Origin: a virus
DNA: 42,710 nucleotides
Strand: one strand, 5' to 3'
IMG/VR virus record: IMGVR_UViG_3300042691_018254
Span: 1 to 42,710 of that record
Position numbers and translations under genes: made by a program. The notes beneath the pieces are model-generated. The model did not search any database and was not told the origin of the DNA. It was given only the letters and a program-made list of their open reading frames with translations. Below, one piece after another: positions 1 to 12,600 of this stretch (position 1 is its first letter; each line of letters begins with the position of its first letter).

Positions 1-1
1 A

Positions 2-640
2 ATATATCATCCGGTAAATTACAAAGTGTTATTTGGATCAACTGCCGATTATTCTCTACAAGCACAATTTAAGATTGTTAAAAATCCAAACAAAACTATT
101 AACGACAATGATTTAAAAGTAAGAATTATTTCAGCTATTAACGATTTCTTTGATGTTGCCAATTGGGACTTTGGAGATAGATTCTATCTTGGTGAATTAA
201 TCACATATATCACAAATGCAGTTACTCCGGATCTAAGTAATCTAGTAATTGTGCCAAGACAACCAACACAGAGTTTTGGAAGTTTATTTGAAATTCAAAG
301 CGCCAACGATGAAATTTTTGTTAGTGGCGCCACAGTAGATGACATTGTTATTGTAACAGCAATTACGGCTAGCGAAATTAGAGTGGCAGCGAGTGCTATA
401 AGAAGTAATTTTAATGATCTTAATGTTGGAAGTATATCAAGTGGTACAAGTACAAGCAGTAGTGGGTCAAGCAGCAGTGGGTTAAGCAGTAGTGGATCAA
501 GCAGTAGTGGATCGAGCAGTAGTGGATCAAGCAGTAGTGGATCAAGCAGTAGTGGATCGAGCAGTAGTGGATCAAGCAGTAGTGGATCGAGCAGTAGTGG
601 ATCGAGCAGTAGTGGATCGAGCGGTGGAGGGTACTATTAA
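2..640 (+). CDS. Probable baseplate wedge protein (gp6-like), 3' part, with Ser/Gly repeat tail
   Basis: The frame is open to the left edge, so this is the C-terminal part of a longer gene; the GTG at 26 need not be a start. The segment with WDFGDRFYLGELITYI, TPDLSNLVIVPRQ and FGSLFEI resembles, from memory, the C-terminal part of T4-like gp6, the baseplate wedge subunit that forms the ring around the tail hub. The last third (about 455-637) is a low-complexity tail of Ser-Ser-Ser-Gly-Ser units ending GGGYY, which is not part of gp6 as I know it and may be a flexible linker or a display or modification site. The stop overlaps the next start by one base (TAATG), so the giant gene downstream is probably translationally coupled. 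The structural role is fairly safe; the gp6 assignment is moderate. Confidence 0.55.
   Translation: MYHPVNYKVLFGSTADYSLQAQFKIVKNPNKTINDNDLKVRIISAINDFFDVANWDFGDRFYLGELITYITNAVTPDLSNLVIVPRQPTQSFGSLFEIQSANDEIFVSGATVDDIVIVTAITASEIRVAASAIRSNFNDLNVGSISSGTSTSSSGSSSSGLSSSGSSSSGSSSSGSSSSGSSSSGSSSSGSSSSGSSSSGSSSSGSSGGGYY
455..619 (+). repeat. Eleven tandem 15-bp units encoding SSSG(S/L)
   Basis: Eleven consecutive 15-base units of the form AGC-AGT-AGT-GGA-TCA/TCG lie in frame in the baseplate gene. Units 3-11 differ only at the last base of the unit; units 1 and 2 carry extra substitutions (one gives Leu). Near-identity at DNA level points to recent expansion by slippage or recombination, so copy number probably varies between related phages. 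Because the unit length is a multiple of three, gain or loss keeps the frame. Confidence 0.95.
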
Positions 641-3600
641 TGGCAAATGAAATTTTTCCAGAAAGTGGGTTACCAATTCGTAGGACAGTAGATTTACTTC
701 CGCAGATTTTTAAAACTGAAACAAACAGTAAATTTATGGCCGGAGTCATTGACCCCCTGGTACAGCCGGGTGTTCTACAAAAGACAGTAGGATATGTTGG
801 GCGAAGACACGGCAAGACCTATAAAGGTTCTGACATTTATCTTGATAGCGACAACACATTACGCAGCAGATATCAATTAGAACCAGGTGTAGTATTAACT
901 GATGATCACAACAATATTGAAAATTTCTACGACTATATTGATTTTAAAAATCAATTACGATTTTTTAACAACTTCAACGAGCGTGATGATTTAATTACCA
1001 GCCAGGATCATTACAGTTGGGCTCCTCCTATTGAGTGGGATAAGTTTGTAAACTTTCGAGAATATTATTGGGTTCCAAGCGGTCCGCCAAGTATTAAAGT
1101 TCTTGGGCAGGGCAATGCAATTACCAGTACCTATCGAGTTCGTCAAGGTACAACATCAACATGGATCTTTTATCCAGACGGTGCAACAAATAATCCTACA
1201 CTAACTCTGTACAGAGGTCAAACTTACAATTTTGCAGTTAACAGTCCTAGAGAAGGATTTTATATTCGTACTGCTTTTGACACTGGCAGCTTAACATATA
1301 ATCCTTCTCTTCCATATATTCCTAATCAATTAGCAGTCTATGATGGCAAATTATGGAGATCATTAACCTTTGTTACCGCCAGTGTTGATGGTACAATTGT
1401 TGAAGGTCCAGAATGGGAACTTGTAGATGAAAATGTACAAACATCCAAGTTTGACTACTCAAGTGGTATAACAAATAATGGTGCAACTAATGGCACAGTT
1501 ACTTTTGAAGTCCCATTAGATGCTCCAGATATTCTCTACTATCAAAGCGCAATTAATCCTGATAGATTTGGTCGATTCTTAATACAAAACATTGAAGAAA
1601 ACACCAGTATTAATATTGATAAAGAAATTCTAGGTAAACAAACCTACACCAGCAGTAACGGCGTTGAGTTTACTAACGGCCTAATTGTAAGATTTGGCGG
1701 GAAAGTTACCCCTATAAAATATGCCAAAGACAACTGGTTGGTAGAGAAAGTTGGTAGAGAAATAACCCTAATTAAATTTTCTGATCTGGAAGTGCCCATC
1801 ATTACCAGCCAAATTCCTGAAGTAATTTTTGACAACACAGGATTTGATACAGAACCGTTCGATGACGCTACTTCATATCCTGGAGAAAAAGATTATATTG
1901 CAATTTGTAGATCTAGTATTGATTTCAACCCGTGGAGTCGATACAATCGTTGGTTCCATAAATCAACATTGGAACAAGCACACAAATTAAACGGCACAGA
2001 TTTTGAAGCAGGTGACAATTTTAGAGCCAAGCGTCCTATTATTGAATTTCGACCAAACCTTCAATTATTCAATCATGGTAGTGTTGCAAAAATTCCTGTA
2101 GATTTTATTGATACCTTTACAACTGATATATTTTCCACAATTGAAGGTAGTCAGGGATATAGTGTTGACGGTGAGTTTTTATATCAAGGTGCTCGAATTT
2201 TATTTGTTGCAGACACCGATCAATTAGCCAACAATAAAATTTATCAAGTTAATTTTATAACACACAACAATGTTAGACAAATTACACTAAAGACAACAGT
2301 TGATTCTGATCCTATCTTAGGAGAAGGTGTGTTAGTTAGAGGCGGAAATGTTAATAAAGGCCTAATGTATCACTTTAACGGTGTTAATTGGATACCAAGT
2401 CAAGAAAAAACTAAAGCTAATCAGATGCCCTTGTTTGATCTATTTGACAGCAACGGTATTAGTTTTTCTGATGCAACAACATATCCGTCGTCAACATTTG
2501 TTGGATCTCCTATCCTAAGCTATAAAGTAGGCAACAGTGTTGCTGACAGCGAATTAGGATTTAGTCTTGATTATTTAAACATTGATAATGTTGGTGACAT
2601 CTTATTCACATACAATCTTGATCTTGACAATTTTTCTTATTCTGTTAATCAAGAGACACTGACAAAAAATTTAAATACTGGCTTTTACAGATTTAACCCT
2701 TTAGATGAATTTGCTAACGGCTGGGTTAAATCAGACAGTAATTATCAGCAGCCAATTCTTGACAGTACAGTTGTTACTGAAGTAACAAATCAAATTAAAT
2801 TAGCAACAGTTGATTGGGCAGCATTTAGTAGTCTGCCTTCTACTGTAATTTTTTATCTAAACGGACAAAGGCATTTAGATAGTTATACTAGAGAATATGA
2901 GACATTTACATTTGCCAAAGAATTTGCAGTAAATGATGTAGTATCTATAAAAATCTATATTGATCTTGACCCAGACCAAGGATATTATCAAATCCCACAC
3001 GGACTAGAAAAGAATCCATTAAACGACAATCTAACATCCTTTACTCTAGGACAAGCAATTGATCATTTGTCGTCGGCTATGGAAATTGAAACAGAATTTT
3101 TAGGAGCATATCCAGGCAACAGTAACTTAAGAAATATTGACGGTTATCAACATCGTTGTATGCGTTTCTTAAAACATTCTGGTATTGCGCCAATGGCAGT
3201 GTCTTTGCTTTGCGATAAAAATATCAATATCATAAAGTCTATTCAGCATTCGTTGAGAGTATATAGCAATTTTAAAAATGAATTTTTAAAAAGAATTGCC
3301 GAAGCTGCACCGTTAGACAATGTGGTTAATTTTGTTGACGAAGTCATCGCGGCAATGACCATAACAAAGGATTCATCAGACCCATTTGCAGACAGTGATA
3401 TGATTGGAAACGGTGCCCATACTGATATTGTGTATCTAGTTGAAGACGAAGGAATAAAAGTATTTGCACTAAGTCAAACTTTTAATCTTACAGAACTTAG
3501 TCGTAGGGCAGTCTATGTTTATCGTAACGGTGAACAATTAATTTACGGAACAGATTATACATTTGACAGTACATTTGGATTTATTAGACTTTCGTTAACA

Positions 3601-6600
3601 CTAACCGAAGGCGATCAAATTGTAATTAGAGAATATTCGTCAACAGCATTTAACTATATTCCGTCAACTCCTACCAAGTTAGGTCTGTACAAAAAGTATC
3701 TGCCAAGAATTTATATTGATGACACATTTGTAACTCCTCGTCTAGTAATACAAGGACATGACGGTAGTATCACCGCCGCCTATGATGATTATAGAGATGA
3801 CGCAATTTTAGAATTAGAATTACGAATTTACAATAACATTAAACAAGAATATAACGAAAATATTTTTAACATTGACACAGTATTTGGTGGATACTACGGA
3901 AATGCATTATACACAAAACCAGAATTAGATGCTATTATCATGCAGGATTTCCTGCGCTGGGTAGCTAACACTGATATTGATTACACAAACAACGATCAAT
4001 ATTTTGATACTCAAAATAGTTTTACTTATACTTACAGTAACATGACAGATCCTACAGGACTGCAAAGTTTACCAGGATATTGGAGAGGAGTATATCAATG
4101 GTTCTATGACACTGATCGTCCACACACATGTCCCTGGGAAATTTTAGGATTTAGTGAAAAGCCAACATGGTGGGAAAGTGAATACGGACCTGCACCGTAC
4201 ACTAGAGGAAACTTAATTCTTTGGGAAGATATTCGCGACGGTGTTATTCGTCAAGGCGCTCGTGCTGGCACACATGCTCGTTATGCAAGACCTAGTATTT
4301 TAAATCATATTCCTACAGACGGCGATGGACGACTATTAAGTCCTCTTGATTCTGGAGTTGCCAACGACTTTACTTTAATTAATAATCAAGGTGATTATAG
4401 ACCGGGCGATGTTAGTCCAGCAGAAGCTGCGTGGAGATCTAGTAGCGAATGGCCGTTTTCTGTAATTTCAGCGTTGTGTCTATTAAAACCATTTGAATTT
4501 ATTACAGACAGTTTTGATAGGTCTAGGATGTCAGTGAATCAACTTGGACAAACTGTATCAGCTGAATCTGGGGTGTTTTCAAAGATTTCAAATTTGTTAG
4601 TTCCTGTAGTAGGTGGGACACAACTGTCAGGTTTGGTAACTTTTGTTTCCAGCTATGTTCGTAGTAAAAATTTAGATCCACAAGCATTGCTAACAAGATT
4701 GAATAATTTAGATGTTAAAATTTCTACAAGAATGTCTGGATTTGTTGATCAAACAGAACAGAAATATCTATTAGATAGTAAAAATCCAAGTGCAACATCT
4801 AGCAGTGTCTATGTTCCAAATGAAAATTACGATGTGATTTTTAATGTAGGAGTTCCAATGATAGGCATTGCCTATAGCGGAGTATTAATTGAAAAATTAG
4901 CCGAAGGTTGGAAAGTTAAAGGCTACGACAACCAACAACCCTATTTTAATTATTTCAAACCCATTGCCAGCAGCAGTGATCCATTGACATCAGTAGGAGG
5001 TACTAGTGTATCGTTCTTAGATTGGGCTGCTGACAAAGTTTATAGTAACGGCGATGTGGTAAGAACCCAAAATACATTTTATCGTGCATTAAAGTCGCAT
5101 ACCAGTACTGAGATATTTGATAAAAGTCTTTGGAAAATTTTACCCAAGTTACCAGTAGTTGGCGGAGTTGAAGCTTTCTTTAGAAAAACATTCAATCAAT
5201 TAACACCAATCCAGATGTATTACGGAACAGTTATTACCAAGGTTCAAGGGGTGGTAGATTTCTTGCTAGGTTATCAAGCCTATTTAAAAACACAGGGATT
5301 TAGCTTTGATCGATATGATGCTGAAAATCAAGTGGCCTACAACTGGGGAACTAGTTGTAAGGAATTTCTATTTTGGACCAAGCACAACTGGGCTGTGGGA
5401 TCTTTATTAACTCTAAGCCCTAGTGCTAGTCAAGTTGAAATGAAAATTCCGTTGGGTGTTGCTGACAGTCTCTTTGACAGTTTCTACGACTATCAAATTT
5501 TTAAAAGCGACGGAACACCGTTGTTACCAATATTCTTAAATGTTAACAGAGACTTCCAGGCAGTAACAGTTAGTACAGTTAATACCAACGAAGGCATCTA
5601 TTTTATCAAAGTGTATTTTGTTCTTAAGGAACATGTTACAGTATTTGATGATCGGACTGTGTTTAACGATGTTATCTATGACAAGACCACAGGCTATCGC
5701 CAAGAGCGCATCAAGAGCCGAGGATTCCGTACAGTGGACTGGGATGGTGATTACACCAGTCCAGGATTCTTGTTTGATAATGTAAACATTCAACCATGGA
5801 GTCCTTATACTGATTATAGATTAGGAGACATTGTTTCCTACAAGTCCTACAATTGGGTTAGTAAACTAAATGTTCAAGGCGCTGAGTTATTTGATACAAC
5901 AATCTGGGAAAAATTAGATACTACTCCTACTAAAGGATTAGTTGCAAACTTTGATTATAGAATTAATCAATTTGAAGATTACTATGATGTTGATGCTGAC
6001 GGATTAGGTAGCAGTCAGCGTGATCTAAGTCGACACGTCATTGGATATCAAACACGAGAGTATTTGCAGAACATGGCCGAAGATGCAGTTAGCCAGTTTA
6101 AGCTATATCAAGGATTTATTCGTGAAAAAGGCACAGCTAATGCTATCACTAAAGTATTTGACAAACTAAGCAGAACCAATTCTGGCAGTATCGAACTAAA
6201 CGAAGAATGGGCTTTCCGTGTGGGACGCCTTGGCGGAACTGAACAGTTTAACGAAACAGAATTTAGAATTTTAAAAAATGATTTTAAAATTAATCCACAA
6301 CCTGTAATTATTGCCCCTACAGATGCAACTACTGATGTATTAGACCTGTACATGCGTGTACCTGAAAAGAATTTTACAATTGCGCCAAGACCTTTCACAG
6401 CTAATATTAATCCTGTTAAGAAATATAAATTAACTCCTCGAACAGCGGGCTATGTAAATTCGTTTGATGTTGATTTTGCAGTTAAAAACTATGATGATAT
6501 TTTAACCTTAAACATTGCAGATTTTGTAGAAAATTCACATGTGTGGGTTACATTCTATAACACTACTTGGACTGTGTTGCGATACAATGTTTCTAGATTA

Positions 6601-9600
6601 TTGTTAATTACAGATGTTAATGTGGTTAAAACTAGAGTTGAAATTGTGTTAGTTAGAACACATGGATTATCAGTTGGTGATATTTTTGGTATTAGAAACA
6701 TTGAAAATCTAGAAGGATTTTATAAGATTACAGAAGTACCAGATAGAAAAACTATCGTAATTCAAATTAGCAAAGATGCCAAAGAACCAAAGTGGGAATC
6801 TAGCACATTTATCAATTTAGAATTGTTTAGCACTGCTAGATTTGATGATTATCAAGCAGTAGATCTTGCCAACGCTGCAACACTGACCAGTGGTGCTAAA
6901 TTTTGGATTGATAATAATGTAAATGATAATTGGGAAGTTGTTGAAAAACAACAATTATTTTCAGCAACAGAAATTTTAGAATACGGTACAACAGCGCCTT
7001 TGGGAAATGGTAAATCGGTATTGTACATTGATATACTAACGCAGATTGTTTCTTCAATGCCTGCAAGCAATCTAGTTGTATCCTATCTAGAAAGAGCACA
7101 AGGCCTTAAGCCGCTGCAAACTTTTGAAAGACCTAACAGTATAAGTTCAGCAGCCAACGGTGTATTTGGTGAAAGCCTAGCAGTGAGTCCCGACGGTAAA
7201 TGGTTGGCTATTGGTAGCCCAAGAGCAACCGGAGTTAGATCAGATTATAAAGAAATCTATAACAATGATTTAGATTATTTGCAAGGAGACATAGTTTTAC
7301 ATAAAGGTAAATTATACCGAGCTAAAGTTGATATCTATGCACAAGACTACACCGGTATTGACAGCACACGAATTGGTGCAGACAGTAGCTTGGCTAGAAT
7401 AGATACCACAATGGAAGATTGGGAAACAGTGACAGTAGTCACTGCTAACCAGCAAGGCACCAACACCGGATATAATGAACAAGGTGCAGTATCCTTGTAC
7501 GAATGGAGTGGTCAAAACTGGGTCGAACGCTATAGCTTCGTAAGTCCAAGACAAACAGCCAACGAGCAGTTCGGTTCTAATATAACCATTGGAGTTGACA
7601 GCGGTAACTATTACATGGCTATTTCAGCCCCAGGTGCAGAAAACAATAAAGGCCGAGTTTACCTGTACAAGTATTCACCACTTACAACCAACACTTCAGA
7701 AACCATAACATACTCAGTAACTGTGGCACCTTCGCAAGGGATGGATTCGGGTTACAAGTATTATATTAATGAGCAATATCGACCTAACCTGTCGTTGATG
7801 GTTGGTAATACCTACATCTTTGATCAAACAGATCTTAGTAATGTTTATTATCCTAACCCTGTAGATGGTACAGTAACTAACAAGCATCCGTTGAATTTTA
7901 GCAATGACAACATCAACGGAGTTCTTGGTGGCGGCACACTATATACCACAGGAGTAACATATCTTCTTGACAATCGAACAGTAACTCAAGCGCAGTATAT
8001 TTTGAGATTTAACTTAGCTACAACAAGAAAAGTTCAAATTACAGTAACAGAAAATACTGCTAGTATACTTTATTACTATTGTAATTCTCATTTGAACATG
8101 GGTAACTCTGTAATTAGAAAATATCCCACTATTGCTAAAGAATGGCAACTAATTGAAAATCAAAACTTTAAAGGTGTATACGATAATACCGGAGCAAGAT
8201 TTTACGAAGCCGGAGCCATTGTATGGTATAACAATGCATTATGGCAATCTCTAGAAGATCAAACAGGTGACGGAAGCACGATTTCTATTAACTCCAATCA
8301 ATGGACAAGATTAGATCCAATCTCAACTCAAAGTTCGCTACCTACAAATATTGCTCTTGAAGATGACAGTACAGATCCTACTGCGGGATCTTTGTTAACC
8401 GAGCAAATTGCTGAACTAGTTAAAGAAGGTGATAGATTTGGTTCTAGTATGACCATGAGTCGTGATGGCATGACATTGGTGATTGGATCACCAACTAGTG
8501 ATGGGCAATATTTTACCAACTATCGAGGCGTCTGGAATAGTTACCAGCCCTATATGTCCGGCGATGTAGTTAAGTGGACAAATAATTATTATAGATTAGG
8601 CGCAGCATCTTCTACAGGGGCAAATCCTGTATCTGGATCACCTTGGACCTTAGTTGAAGCAGTATCGGCCGCAACATCTGGCAAAGTCTACATCTACAAG
8701 ATGAATGACTACGGTTTTTACAGTTTGATACAAACAATTAACGCGGGTAGTTTAGCCGATGTTAATGATCTAACTTCTACTGAAATAATTAACTCTGGAG
8801 ATTTGTTTGGCTTTGCAGTTGACATCGATAATTCTGGAAACACTATTGCTATCTCTAGTCCACAAGCAGATATCAATTTACAAAATCAAGGTAGTGTTTA
8901 TATCTTTAGATACGATACAGATTCAACAGTTCCTGAGTATCGACTAAAACAAAAACTTCAAAGCTACGAAGTTTACAACAACGAATTATTTGGGTTTAGT
9001 ATTTCGGTCAGCGAGCGAGGTGAGAGAGTAGTAGTTGGAGCAAAGAATACTCCGTACAAACTACCAACACGATTTGATCTAGCAACTAGAACACGATTTG
9101 ATGGTGGCCGAACAACCTTCTCAGAAGATCAAGGATACCCAGGACAGGTATATGTATTTGAGCTCAAAGATCAAACATATTTCCTATCTGAAAAATTACA
9201 AGCTGACTTGTTAGACAACGAAGGATTTGGTTATGCATTAGATAGCACTGCTTCAGTAATTGTAACAGGCTCCCCTAATTATTCAACAACAGGTATGACT
9301 AGAATATTTAGAAAAGATGTTACTAAAAATAGCTTTACAGTTCTAGCAGAAGAAACACCTATGGTGAACATTGATTTCCTAAAAAGTGTAGCAGTCTATG
9401 ATGACGAAAACTATTTAAAAATTGCAGACTTAGACATTATTGATGTAAACAAATTAAAAATTCTAGGCCGCGCTGAGCAAGAGATTAAATTTAAAACACC
9501 TTATGATCCTGCAACTTATACCAACGGCGGTGATCAAGTTGAAGTTGACACTGATCAAGCATGGTTTGAAAAAAATGTTGGAGTGATTTGGTGGAATATT

Positions 9601-12600
9601 AGTGCAGCCAAGTGGGCTCATTACGAGCAAGGGGATCTTGCCTACCGAGCAGGCAACTGGAATCAACTAGCGCCGGGTGCTAGTATTGAAATCTGCGAGT
9701 GGGTTGAAAGTTCGTTGAGTCCAACTGATTGGGCTAAGATAGCAGACACCACTGACGGATTATCGGCAGGTGTTTCTGGACAACCATTATACAGCAACAC
9801 TGCATATTCTATCAAGAGATTTACAAATCCTAATACAGGTTTGTCGTTTGGTACAAAATATTATTTCTGGGTCAAGAATAAAACAATCATTCCTAATAAT
9901 GTAATAGGTAGAAACATTTCAGCTGCTAGTGTTGCTAACTTAATTGAAAACCCTGCTAGCGATGGCACACCAATATTGGCCATCATTGACACCAATAAGT
10001 TTTTGACCTACAATTTAAGTTCGGTTATTACTGGCGACTCTGCGTTGATAAACATTGAATATTATAATTCAGAACGCAGACCTAATTCTACTCACACTGA
10101 ATATCAGTTGCTAACAGAAGGCATTGCAGACAGTCTACCAAGCGCTCCATTAGAGCAAAAATGGATTGACAGTCTTGTTGGATTTAATCAAGCAGGAAAT
10201 CCTGTTCCTGATCCTACGCTGTTAGCCAAGCAACGATACGGGCTAGCATTTAGACCTATTCAAACAATGTTTGTTGATCGGGGAACTGCACTAAAGATTG
10301 TGATTGACCGAAGTAATGCAATACTAGAGACTCAACCATTTGCAGATCTAATTGATTTTAAAAACTTAAATCAAATTGAAAACATTCCCAATGAAACTTT
10401 AAACTTATATGATATAGCAGTAGACACATTTGTTGAATTAGCAGAAGTAGGTATTGTTAGGATTAGTCCTGCAATTTTAAGTGCAAATATTGTTGATGGA
10501 GAAATTGACACTATTGATATTGTTGATCCCGGGTTTGGATATCGTACAATACCACCGGTTAAGATAGTCGGTGATGGGCTGGGAGCTAAGGCAACAGTTA
10601 CTATAGACCTCCAAGGCAGAATCACATCAGTTACAGTTGTACAGAAAGGTAGAAAATATACCACAGCCGATGTGTCAGTAAGAAACTTCTCAGTGTTGGT
10701 TAAAAATGACACAACCTATAATAACTATTGGTCTATCTATTTCTGGGACAGTGTTAGAGAAGGATTTTTCAAAAGCACTGTTCAATCTTATGATACAACC
10801 AAGTATTGGACTTATACTGATTGGTATGCCAACGGCTATAGTGCAGTGACTCGAATTGTAAAAGAAATTTTAGATCTTTATTTTGAACCTACTATTAAAA
10901 TAAAAGTAGGAGATGTTATCAAGATCAAAGAATATGCTAATGGTGGTTGGGCACTGCTAGAAAGAGTAACCGACGGTACTGGAGATATTCTTGGCAAATA
11001 CATTTTAGTTGGCCGCAAAAATGGAACAATTAAAATTAACGAATCAATTTACAATGTTAAAGTCTACGACTATCAAACATCTTACGACGAAGTAACATAC
11101 GACAACCAACCAACTCAAGAATTGAGATTTATTTTTGCCGCCCTAAAAGAAAATATCTTTGTTGACAATTTACGAGCAGAATGGAACAAGTTATTCTTTG
11201 CCAGCATTCGTTATATTTTCTCAGAACAATTGTATGTTGACTGGGCATTCAAAACCAGTTTCTTAAACGCTATTCATAATATTGGTGATTTAGAACAAAA
11301 AACAAACTACAAGAATGATAACTTATCAAGTTTTCAAAATTATCTAGAAGAAGTAAAACCTTTTAGAACAACTATTAGAGAATATACTAGTAGATACACC
11401 AACATTGATCGTCAAGGAGCAGCAATAACAGATTTTGATGTACCACCTGCGTACGATATTAGAGAAGGTAAAATACTTCCTGTACTAGAAAATTCTAGTA
11501 TTATTGACACATATCCTTACAAATGGTGGAAAGACAACCATACATATTCTATCACTGAAATTGTTATTTCTAATGCAGGCGCAGATTATAAAGATGCCCC
11601 TCGTGTTGTAATTACTGGCGACGGTACCGGAGCAAGTGCTCAGGCATATGTTGCTAACGGTGTTATTTCTGGAATCAAAATGTTAACTGCTGGTACAGGC
11701 TACACAACTGCATCAGTTAGTATTGTTGGCGGCAACGGTACATCTACTAACATTGCAAAAGCTGTGGCAATTATTGGCAATACTAAAACAAGAACTTTTG
11801 ATCTTACAGTTAAATTTGATAGAATTACCAAAGAAGGAACTTATGCAGAATACACCTACAGTCAAGAATTTATTGCCGACGGATTTACTGCAATCTTTGA
11901 ACTAAATTATCCCCCAACTCGAGATAAGACAAAAATTGCAGTCACGATTAACGATGAAATTATACTAGATAGCGAATATGAAATTACATTCTATAAATCT
12001 AGCACAGACGCATACAGTCTATTAAGAGGCAAACTAAAGTTAGTGTCTTTACCAGTTGCTGGCGCAACTATTGTAATTAATTACGAAAAAGCTGACGAAA
12101 TTTTAGAAGCAGTAGATAGGATTAACAAATACTATAGTCCATCTCGTGGCATGATTGGTAAAGAAATTAATCAGTTAATGACCGGTATAGACTTCGGTGG
12201 TGTACAAATTCAAGGAACTACATTTGATGTTTCGGGAGGCTGGGATGCACTTCCTTGGTTTACAGATACCTGGGATTCTGTAGAACCAAATGCAGATTTC
12301 TATTATGTTGTTGACAGTCAAACATATACACTAACAGGACTTGACAGTCGGTCACTGACATGGAAGGCAGGATCTGTAGTCAAATACGGAACTAAACAGT
12401 ATCGTGCGGTAATCGACAACACCGATAAACCACCAGTTGAATTTCCAGAAGTATGGGAAGAATTAACAATCTTGTTGCCGTTTACTCCAGCAGTAGGACA
12501 ACAACTATCGGTATACCTAAAACGAAACGGATTAGGAGCTCCTAGAAGCATTGACACATTGGATTCAGCCGGAGCTCCCGTAGTTGTTTATGATCAAGGG

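Noticed and set aside
455-619. Possible CRISPR-like or satellite array
   Set aside because: The units are 15 bp, contiguous, without spacers, and in frame with a structural gene.
420-815. Minus-strand frame with repeated IHYC units
   Set aside because: It is the reverse complement of the Ser/Gly tandem repeat. The striking repeat follows automatically from the sense-strand repeat, and the frame runs over two coding genes.
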